The translations under genes and the position numbers were made by a program. 64,000 nucleotides of DNA from NCBI GenBank assembly GCA_015501605.1, contig JADNRZ010000021.1, positions 558,001 to 622,000 of the forward strand, read 5' to 3'. Numbering within the stretch: the first letter of the stretch is position 1; the number at the start of each line of letters is the position of its first letter. Below the pieces are notes generated by a model. It worked only from the letters and a program-made list of their open reading frames with translations. It had not been told where the DNA came from and did not search any database. This DNA comes from Panaeolus papilionaceus. Lineage: Eukaryota; Basidiomycota; Agaricomycetes; Agaricales. This document shows, in pieces, positions 1 through 7,561 of the stretch.

Positions 1-1
1 T

Positions 2-1345
2 AACCTCTCAGATGCCGACTACACCTCATTTATGAGATACTGCACTGAATTCTTTGTTTCAAGCAATCGACTATGGCGAAAGGACCCCAAAGGCGAACAC
101 CGACTGGTGGTTCCACCTCACAAGCGATATTTTATACTTGCTGCTGCGCATAATGACGTTGGACACCATGGCTTCTTTGCTACAAATTCCCTTATTTCGA
201 TTCGATACTGGTGGCCACTCATGGCTCATGATATCGCTTGGTATGTCAAGACTTGTGATCTATGTCAAAAGCATCAACATTGTCAGGTTCTACTACCACC
301 CACCGTCTCACCACCTGCCCCACTCTTCTCCAAAATCTATGCTGATACAATGCACCTTCCAACATCAGGAGGATTCAAATATATTGTCCAAGGTCGCTGC
401 TCACTCTCTCATTGGGTCGAATTCAACATGCTTCGAAGAGAAACTGCTAAAACCATTGGAGAATGGATTATGCATTCATTTGTCTTTCGCTGGGGAACCC
501 TCCTCGAAATTGTGACTGATAATGGTACTCCATTCGTGAAAGCGCTCGCCTACATCGAAAAGCGCTATCATATCAAATGGATCCACATATCAGGCTACAA
601 TTCTCGTGCCAACCTGGCAGAACGACCACATTTCGATGTTCGACAAGGATTGTTCAAGGCTGCTGATGGAGATCAATCGAAATGGTCTTCAGTTGCTTAC
701 TCTGTGTTTTGGGCCGATCGTGTCACCACCTGCCGCCGCATGGGATGCTCACCTTATTTTGCTGTCACAGGAACACATCCCCTCCTTCCTCTAGATGTTG
801 TTGAAGCTAGCTATCTATTACCTCCACCAGATTCAATTCTATCAACCACCGATCTCATTGCTCGTCATGCTATTACCCTTCAGAAACGTTGTGATCAACT
901 CTCCATTCTACACACCAAAGTTTTCGAAGCAAGAAATCGAGCCGCTCGACGATTCGAGGAGCATCACTTTCGCACCATTCGAGACTACAACTTTCACCTC
1001 GGAAATCTTGTATTAATTCGAAACACAGCAATCGAGAAATCGCTGAATCGCAAGATGTGTGCCCGTTATCTCGGTCCACTCATTGTAATATCCCGAAACA
1101 GAGGGGGCGCTTACATTTTATGCGAACTGGACGGCTCCCTTCTCGATCGACCAACTGCTGCCTTTCGTGTCATACCATATTTCGCTCGCACTTCAATTCC
1201 TTTGCCTCCACTCCATGAATTATTGGATGTATCAACAAATCGACTTCGAGAACTCGAAAACTCGACACAAGAAGATCCCGAAGATGACAATGAAGAACTG
1301 GACGACCTTGATGACACTCAAAATCGACTTTCTCAACCAGACTAA
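2..1345 (+). CDS. Ty3/Gypsy Pol, integrase end (5' cut by window edge)
   Basis: This is the C-terminal part of a retrotransposon polyprotein; the integrase inserts element cDNA into the genome. The frame is open from base 2, before the first ATG at 32, so the gene continues outside the window. An H..H..CxxC zinc-binding region (ending TCDLCQKH) is followed by the integrase core with ADTMH, VTDNGTPF and AERPH, which supply D, D and E. A GPY/F-like module (ARYLGPLIVISR) and an acidic tail follow. It aligns along its length with the integrase of the complete element downstream, so the two elements are related families. The last D and E are 34 residues apart, against 35 in the downstream element, and the usual NGK before the E reads NL, so one codon seems lost. 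It may be inactive. Confidence 0.9.
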   Translation, partial: NLSDADYTSFMRYCTEFFVSSNRLWRKDPKGEHRLVVPPHKRYFILAAAHNDVGHHGFFATNSLISIRYWWPLMAHDIAWYVKTCDLCQKHQHCQVLLPPTVSPPAPLFSKIYADTMHLPTSGGFKYIVQGRCSLSHWVEFNMLRRETAKTIGEWIMHSFVFRWGTLLEIVTDNGTPFVKALAYIEKRYHIKWIHISGYNSRANLAERPHFDVRQGLFKAADGDQSKWSSVAYSVFWADRVTTCRRMGCSPYFAVTGTHPLLPLDVVEASYLLPPPDSILSTTDLIARHAITLQKRCDQLSILHTKVFEARNRAARRFEEHHFRTIRDYNFHLGNLVLIRNTAIEKSLNRKMCARYLGPLIVISRNRGGAYILCELDGSLLDRPTAAFRVIPYFARTSIPLPPLHELLDVSTNRLRELENSTQEDPEDDNEELDDLDDTQNRLSQPD

Positions 1346-1500
1346 GGACAGTTACCAATTCAGTTGGGAGGACAACATCCCTTTCCATTTATTCCACATT
1401 GCACACCCCATCCAATCATTACCTTTACTTCTTTCATTTCGAACCCACCCCATCATTTTTTCGACATTCTTATACTATCCCATTGTTCTAGCTCCAACTG

Positions 1501-1537
1501 CTGACTGCGGACAGTCAGATTTTCAGTTGGGAGGAGA
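1501..1537 (+). promoter_or_regulatory. Stem-loop plus polypurine tract of the first Gypsy element
   Basis: CTGACTG (1501-1507), loop CGGA and CAGTCAG (1512-1518) form a perfect 7-bp stem. Then comes TTTCAGTTGGGAGGAGA, a purine tract that ends where the LTR begins with TGATGA. Polypurine tracts prime plus-strand DNA synthesis. The same stem, loop and tract arrangement occurs before the 3' LTR of the complete element. A related motif (GGACAGT, then TTCAGTTGGGAGGA) also spans 1346-1372, right after the pol stop codon. Confidence 0.6.
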
Positions 1538-2170
1538 TGATGAGCAGCTATAGCCCCTACACCCTGGAATAGGATTGTAGTAATTATTCAATTAGTATTG
1601 TTCATCTCGCTTCCTTATCACATGACCTCCGTTTCACAGCTGTAGTCATGTGACCTCCGTTTCACAACCTCTTTAGTTTAACTATTAGTTTAGCTCACGG
1701 CTCCCTCTCGTGACCAATTCATTCCCAGCCCATACTTGCAGAGTCGATGCACTTAGCGCTCATAAAACCTGTAGGACGACATTTATCCCCTTCTCAAACA
1801 CTCATAAATCCCCTCTTCATTTCCCTCCACATTTTGCTTTTATCCCATACCTTTCAACATCTAGTTACATTTTATGATTCAATTCTTTTGTAGTTTTACA
1901 TTTCACTCCTCATATTTTAGGGTTTTATTACCAGTTAATTGGTTGTATGACCAGTTCATGTGTAGTTTATGACCAGCTTATGTGTAGTTTATGACCAGCT
2001 TATGACAACCTCAGCTCCCTTTTGGTTAGTTACTTCTAATATATAAACCATGTATTTAGGATAGTTTTAAGGAGAGACAATTTTCGCTTCCTTTCCTTCA
2101 CTCAGATTAAGACATCAAAATCATTCTATTTCTAATCCACTATCTACTTCTACAACTACCAAGGTCAACA
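1538..2170 (+). repeat. 3' LTR of the first Gypsy element (right end approximate)
   Basis: The start is fixed by the purine tract and by the TGATGA start shared with the complete element. A TATATAAACC box near 2038 would place U3 at about 1538-2070 and R-U5 after it. CA at 2169-2170 is the likely end, but the partner LTR is outside the window, so this cannot be confirmed. Inside are two imperfect tandem repeats: CATGTGACCTCCGTTTCAC units at about 1620-1670, and TTATGACCAGCTTATGTG units at about 1946-2004. Confidence 0.6.
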
Positions 2171-2633
2171 AGTAGGCCCTCTGCATCGAAGTCCGTGACC
2201 CGCAACCTCAGAGCGCCCCCTTCAGCAATTCGCTTTCTGTGTTATTTACTTTATTTGCATCGTTAGCCGGATTGCACGCGCATCATTGTTTGTCGCTGCT
2301 CCCCGCAACCCCTCCTCTCTGCAATTCCCTCGTGAGGCTTCATTGCTTCAAGGATATTGTGAGTTCCTGCTCGGCTCTTCAGCCCCTTAGTGTCAAGTCG
2401 CCATCCCTGGCTGATTCATCCCCAACAGAACGGTGAACGATGGTTGCTGTAGAGCATGCCACGCATTATACGCAGAAAATCGTACCACAAAAACATGTGC
2501 AACAGCGCGCGACGTGGCCCTTTTTGTTGATTGCTGCTGAATCGTTGGGGAGAGGTGGATAGGGTTGGACATTGGGTAGATCTATAAAACGAGGGTATCC
2601 ATACAGGCATGGTCTCCTTCTCAGGGTGCTGGT
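2171..2633. other. Unannotated stretch between Gypsy remnant and hAT-like gene
   Basis: I see no gene, repeat or terminal inverted repeat that I can support. It holds the 5' flank of the hAT-like gene that begins at 2634. Confidence 0.4.
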
Positions 2634-3715
2634 ATGTCTTGTAGGACCTATAGCTGTGACTGTGGCTCCCTGGGGCCAGAGTCGTGTACATGCTCTCCAG
2701 ACCCACCCCCAACCCCATTTACTTTACATCCTATGTATGCTCAAGCTAATGTGCAATACTATCCATCTTATTCATATTATCATCCCTATCCATGTGTGCA
2801 CCCTCATCTACAATCTCATCAACATCATCATGAATCCCCTACAAATCCTTCACCATCACCTGCACTGCTGCAAGCACCACAAGCTCCCCTTGGCTCCATT
2901 ACTAACTTCATCATAAGCACTCCCAACTCAATCGCCACTCGGCAAGCTACCCAATCAACATCTACATCAAAGCGAAAGGACCCGCCTCAGCCAACTGAAA
3001 CTGTAACCCCATCCACATCAAAGCGTCGTCGTCTAGCTCAGCCCACTACCTTATCTTCAAACCACCCTTCCGAAACTTCTCCAGCATACCAGCCACCAGC
3101 AGCATATGGGATTGGGCCACAGATCACACATGGTAGCTCCCATAATGTGCCATCTACACCAGCGGCCCCATTACCTCAACAACAACAACAACCTGGCTTT
3201 TCATATCGTGACAATGTGGATAACCTATCAGCCCTTCACCGATCACTGCTTAAAGCACCAAAGACCAACAACACTGTGGCGACTGATGTTTGGTATTTTA
3301 CTTGCGGTCTCAAATCGGAAGCGCGACCATTGTTATGCCCAGCCAACGAAAAGTGCTCAGTAGAGCGCCCTAGTATGTCAGAGTTCTTGCATCTGGGGTG
3401 CAAGCTTTGCAAGTATGTCAAGTACTTTCCCTTCTGAAGCAGTCTCTTATTAATATGATCTTATTTACTAGATATGAGCAGGCTTGGACAGTGTGGAAGA
3501 ATGGTGCTGGTCAAACAGCAAATATCCGGCACCATCTTCAAACCAAACATGCCAAATTGTGGCGAGAACTTGTCGTCTTGAATGAGTTGAAGGGCTGGAA
3601 GGATTTATCAATGGTGAAAGTGTCAGATGCCTCCACCGCATCACGAGTGCGAGAGCCCTTCACACTTTGCAGGTTTCATGATCAACTAGTCAAGTGGATA
3701 ACAGCTGATGATCAG
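2634..3715 (+). pseudogene. hAT-like transposase, 5' part (exons 1-2), split by a retrotransposon
   Basis: This encodes the N-terminal part of a BED-finger/hAT-type transposase. Exon 1 (2634-3412) gives a Pro/Ser/His/Gln-rich leader. It then reaches CKLCK, the first half of a BED-type zinc finger. A 59-nt GT-AG intron (3413-3471) separates it from exon 2 (3472-3715), which supplies YEQAWTVWKNG and HHLQTKH and so completes the finger. Exon 2 ends in WITADDQ, the start of a motif well conserved in fungal hAT proteins. The next base is the GT donor of intron 2, where the 11.4-kb Gypsy element is inserted. The rest of the gene lies at 15184. The start at 2634 is the first ATG of the frame and is not certain. 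The upstream in-frame sequence is not obviously coding. Confidence 0.7.
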
Positions 3716-3716
3716 G

Positions 3717-4729
3717 TGATGACCCTTGCGGGTACCCAGGCCTGAATTCGCGCGAATTAAAAATTAAAATAAAATAGTATTATTCCAGATACGAGTCGCG
3801 ACTCGTTGTCGGGTGTGAAACAAAAGTAGAATACTGAAACTAAGGTCGCGCGTCTAATAATCCGGAGGCACAGAAGCATTGGATGGGAATGTGACGGAGC
3901 AGGCGTCGCTTTCACACGCCCACCTCCGCTTCAGACTGGTGACGATGTGGACCGACACCTAGCAACGGGGAGGCGCTTGTGCATGGAGTAACACATTATT
4001 GAGAATACTAAATAAAGAAATGACAACGCGACGAGACTTACCTGGACCGACAAGTGACATCAGCCCAGCAAGAAGCTGACTAAAAGCCCCACCCACCTTT
4101 GTAGGGGTCCAATGAAGCCGAGACGAAAGCTTACCAAGCTATGGGGAGACGCCCAATGAAATAGCGACGCCGAGAAAGAGCTGAATAAGCTTGTGTGGAG
4201 CAACTGGTAAGCGATGAAGGGACAAGAAGAAAACGAGGGAAACAGGTGGAACACGACCTACCGAGGTTAATCCGAGGATCACGAGAGAGAGGGAGCAACA
4301 AGGTATAAAAGGAGGGGAGGATTGAGGCGAGAGGGGCATCGAAGAAGCAGAAGAAGGACTAACAGAAGGTAATCAGAAGCCGTTTGCGCGTTGCAGACAC
4401 GTAGGATAGAAGAAATAGAAGTTTTCGTGCGGAGTGCGCGATTGAAGTTAGTGTGATATCAGAAGTCCTAATTTGGAAGTCAGAAGCCAGAGCGCGTGCC
4501 GCGCCCTATTAAACTCAGAAATACCAACCAGAAGTCTAGCGCGACCTTTAGCGCCTGTTTGAAATTAATTTCATATTAGTTCACTCAGTTCTATTGTAGT
4601 CCAACACTCGTTTGTATTCCATTTTCCCCACAACTAATTACAATTGTTTCTACTCTACCTGTTACTCGTGTGACTCGAACTTAGTGTTCTCGCCACACTT
4701 TTGTGGGTGGATTTAGAGCAATCGTATCA
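3717..4729 (+). repeat. 5' LTR of the complete Gypsy element
   Basis: It starts TGATGACCC and ends ATCGTATCA, giving TG...CA ends with near-inverted TGATGA/TATCA termini. GTATAAAAGGAGG at about 4303-4315 is a good TATA box, so U3 would be about 3717-4335 and R-U5 would follow. The small minus-strand reading frames inside occur in both LTRs and are taken as chance. Confidence 0.95.
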
Positions 4730-4731
4730 TC

Positions 4732-4749
4732 TGGAGCCCACCGCGAGGG
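4732..4749 (+). promoter_or_regulatory. Putative tRNA primer-binding site
   Basis: TGGAGCCCACCGCGAGGG begins two bases after the 5' LTR. It starts with TGG, the complement of the CCA end of tRNAs, and lies where minus-strand DNA synthesis is primed. I could not assign the tRNA. Confidence 0.6.
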
Positions 4750-5051
4750 GGAAATTGATTAGAAACGAGCAGCAAGCTCTCTAGAATTGAGCAAACATAC
4801 CTTGTTATTCAGATACAGAAGACGAGATCAGCAATTTACTTGCCAATCTCACCCTTGAAACAGAAGTTGATTACCATAGTTTAGAAGAAGACGAGTCAGA
4901 AGAGGACTCACCTTTCGAGATACCACCAAGAAAAAGCAAGCGTTCGATACAAGCCGGAGTAGAGCCGGGACTTGAGAAGGAACCAAGTTACAGGAGAACG
5001 AAGTCAGTAGCGAGTGCAAGCAGAACAAGGAGCCAAACACTTACCGAAGAT

Positions 5052-6551
5052 ATGACAAACGGAGGAACAGGAACAGGAACGAGTAGTGGCACTCCTCCAG
5101 GAGCACCCATTACAAACGCGACTGTAACTAATAGTCAAGTAGGGTCGCGTGCACGATTCCCAAGCCCTCGAGATAATAATGCACCGAGATTTGATAAAGA
5201 TGAACCTGTGGAATTGACACGGTTCATAATGGAAATGGAAGAATTATTTACAGATTTTGGTATTACGGATGCACGCGATAAGATGAAGAAGATAGTTAGA
5301 TATACTGATAGGGAGACAGAAGACCAGTGGAGAGCCTTACCTTCGTATGGAACAGGTGATTGGGAGAAGTTTAAGAAAGAATTGATTAGGAGCTACCCAA
5401 AGGCTCGAGAAGTGGAAAAAGGGAGTTTGCGTCGTCTTGATGAGGCAGCTCGAAAATACAGAAATTTGACAACTCACCATTCTGACGAAGTGCATGAGTT
5501 AGTGCGCATTTTCCGTGGCGAAGTGAAGAAGCTCGAAGAGCGACAGGCTGTAGGGAAGGGAATTACCTCACAGCGTGAGCTTGTTGAGATGTTCTTCAGA
5601 GCACTCTCACGCGAATTTGTGGAGCGCATCAAGAGCAGCATTGATAATGATTTGACAACGGCACACTATGCTGAGGTCGCGCTGGCGAGATATAATAAGA
5701 CAGCCATTCCGGAGGAGCCAGATTGGTCAAATGAAGAAAGATATACCATAGCGCGAGTGATTCAGCACGCGCAAAAGTTAACAGATGTGTTACCTTCAAG
5801 TGACATGGGAGACTCAAATATGAACTTAAACGTTGCAGGAGGGAGAAATGACACTCAGTCAATCAAAATTGAGGGGCTGAGCGACTTTAAATTATATATT
5901 AATAAACTAGAAGACATGCAGCGGCAGAGCGAGCAACGACAGATGGAAATGTTCGAAAGGTTGATGCAGGAGACCCGTATGCAGTTCCAGAGTATGAGCC
6001 AGGGTCAGGGTGGAGTTCAGAACTCGAACCCGCGGCCCTATGCCCCTGCCTCTAACTCATTTAATGGATCACGCTTTGGGAACTCCAACTTCAACCGACC
6101 GAGAAACCCACCTGTGAATGAACGCGAAGCCGGGGCATGTTATTACTGCAGACGCAAGGACCACTTGTTCCAAGAGTGTCCTTTCCGTCTGGGTGATCGC
6201 GACAATAATAGGATTATTATTGAAAATGGAAAGACACGCTTACCTGATGGGAGTCCGATTCCTCGGTTCCCTGAAGACAAGTCAATGAAAGAAAAAGTGG
6301 ATGATTGGCACAAAAATAGAGAGAGTAATTATCTGGAAGTTGATGAGACAGGGGAATATGTACCTATTACCCCAGATCCTGAGCCTCCGCGAATGTCAAT
6401 CTACACCAATAAAGTCCGTGATCAGCGCGACGAGGTAATTGAGAGATATGCACGTGAAGGTGGAGCTGATGTGGGAGTAAATGGGACGCAAGCAACGCTG
6501 GTGAACACCAGAAATAGGCAGTACCCTGAGAATCAGCAGGGTTTCCGGTAA
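5052..6551 (+). CDS. Gag polyprotein
   Basis: This is the structural protein of the retrotransposon particle, which packages genomic RNA. The 499-aa frame from the ATG at 5052 has a helical capsid-like region (about residues 35-250). A Gln/Met-rich helical stretch is next, and then one CCHC zinc knuckle (CYYCRRKDHLFQEC, about residues 364-377) that binds nucleic acid. The same frame is open upstream to 4791, just after a TGA, without any ATG. That 87-codon extension is rich in acidic and basic residues and looks coding, so Gag may be longer if translation starts elsewhere or the mRNA is spliced; an acceptor-like TTATTCAG lies near 4812. Gag ends six bases after a GGGTTTC slippery heptamer. 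Confidence 0.85.
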   Translation: MTNGGTGTGTSSGTPPGAPITNATVTNSQVGSRARFPSPRDNNAPRFDKDEPVELTRFIMEMEELFTDFGITDARDKMKKIVRYTDRETEDQWRALPSYGTGDWEKFKKELIRSYPKAREVEKGSLRRLDEAARKYRNLTTHHSDEVHELVRIFRGEVKKLEERQAVGKGITSQRELVEMFFRALSREFVERIKSSIDNDLTTAHYAEVALARYNKTAIPEEPDWSNEERYTIARVIQHAQKLTDVLPSSDMGDSNMNLNVAGGRNDTQSIKIEGLSDFKLYINKLEDMQRQSEQRQMEMFERLMQETRMQFQSMSQGQGGVQNSNPRPYAPASNSFNGSRFGNSNFNRPRNPPVNEREAGACYYCRRKDHLFQECPFRLGDRDNNRIIIENGKTRLPDGSPIPRFPEDKSMKEKVDDWHKNRESNYLEVDETGEYVPITPDPEPPRMSIYTNKVRDQRDEVIERYAREGGADVGVNGTQATLVNTRNRQYPENQQGFR

Positions 6552-7561
6552 GTTCGAGGAAGGGAGCAGGTACACGTACCAAGGCACAGCTCCCGGAGAA
6601 CTCAAATAAAGAGTCGCCTACCAAAAGCCCAGAAAAAGATAAAGAGAAAAATAGCTTACCTTATGCTGATCTCTCTGAGATCCAGCCTCGAATTGAGACA
6701 CGAGAGGATTTTGAAGCAAGACAGAAGGAGAGATCATACCGGAATAGAGCTGAAGTTGAAGAAGAGGGATTAGCAAGTAAAGTAGTTGAGAAATTGCTGG
6801 AGTCACCATTTACCTTAACAACAAGAGAGCTTTTGAGTACATGCGCACCAGCGCGTGAACTATTAAAGAAAGCGATAACTCGAACTCGACAGAATGTGAA
6901 GGAGGGTGAAGAAAAGTTAAGACAGTTAGAGATGTTGGAGTGCAACTTGGTGCAGGTGGACGACTTACCTGCACCGACAGTAACCATTCTTACACAAGAG
7001 ACAGAAGGAGTACCTAAAGGCTCGCTTATAGTAAGCGACCCAGTACTTCAATATTTGGAAGACTTAGACCCAGAAGAGGCAAAGCGGAAGGTGTTCGTGG
7101 CTCGAGAATCCCACGGGCTTCGAGCTATCTATCCAATTGTCAATCGAAGTCAGTCTGAAGAAGCTTTATTGGACAGTGGGTCACAAATAATCTCAATGGA
7201 TTGTCGCATCGCGCAATCATTGGGAGTGACTTGGAATCCAGACATTCGTATTCAAATGCAGAGCGCGAATAAACAAGTGGAGAGTACACTTGGTCTTGCC
7301 AGAAATGTGCCATTTAAAATAGGTAACATTGAAGTCTACCTACAGGTACATATTATGCGAGATCCAGCCTACCGTATCCTACTTGGGCGACCATTTGATG
7401 TATTAACTGCAAGTGAAGTGTTGAATAGCACCAACGGTGCTCAAATAATTACTATTACAGACCCGAACTCAGGCGAGAGATGTACAGTACCTACTTATGA
7501 AAGAGGTACTCGCCCACCTGAAATCGAGAATGATTCTTTTCCGAAGACCTCAATGAGCTGA
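6530..7561 (+). CDS. Retrotransposon aspartic protease (separate frame)
   Basis: This frame encodes the retropepsin that cleaves the polyproteins. The catalytic DSG is in ALLDSGSQIISMD (near 7170), and LLGRPFD marks the end of the fold. It has no early ATG; the frame opens at 6530 inside the end of Gag and runs -1 relative to it, so expression by frameshift is likely. About 200 residues of charged helical linker precede the protease. The frame ends at 7561 and overlaps the next frame by 28 nt. Confidence 0.85.
   Translation, partial: ESAGFPVSSRKGAGTRTKAQLPENSNKESPTKSPEKDKEKNSLPYADLSEIQPRIETREDFEARQKERSYRNRAEVEEEGLASKVVEKLLESPFTLTTRELLSTCAPARELLKKAITRTRQNVKEGEEKLRQLEMLECNLVQVDDLPAPTVTILTQETEGVPKGSLIVSDPVLQYLEDLDPEEAKRKVFVARESHGLRAIYPIVNRSQSEEALLDSGSQIISMDCRIAQSLGVTWNPDIRIQMQSANKQVESTLGLARNVPFKIGNIEVYLQVHIMRDPAYRILLGRPFDVLTASEVLNSTNGAQIITITDPNSGERCTVPTYERGTRPPEIENDSFPKTSMS
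6539..6594 (+). promoter_or_regulatory. Candidate -1 ribosomal frameshift signal at the Gag-protease overlap
   Basis: G GGT TTC (6539-6545), read in the Gag frame, fits the X XXY YYZ slippery rule. The Gag stop TAA is at 6549. The protease frame is exactly -1 and is open from 6530, so the heptamer lies inside the overlap. Downstream, GGGAGC (6562-6567) pairs with GCTCCC (6589-6594), and GGTA/TACC (6569-6572 and 6577-6580) can form an inner stem. The 16-nt spacer is longer than the usual 5-9 nt, so the stimulator is less certain than the heptamer. The Gag stop also overlaps a GTAAGT splice-donor match. Confidence 0.6.
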
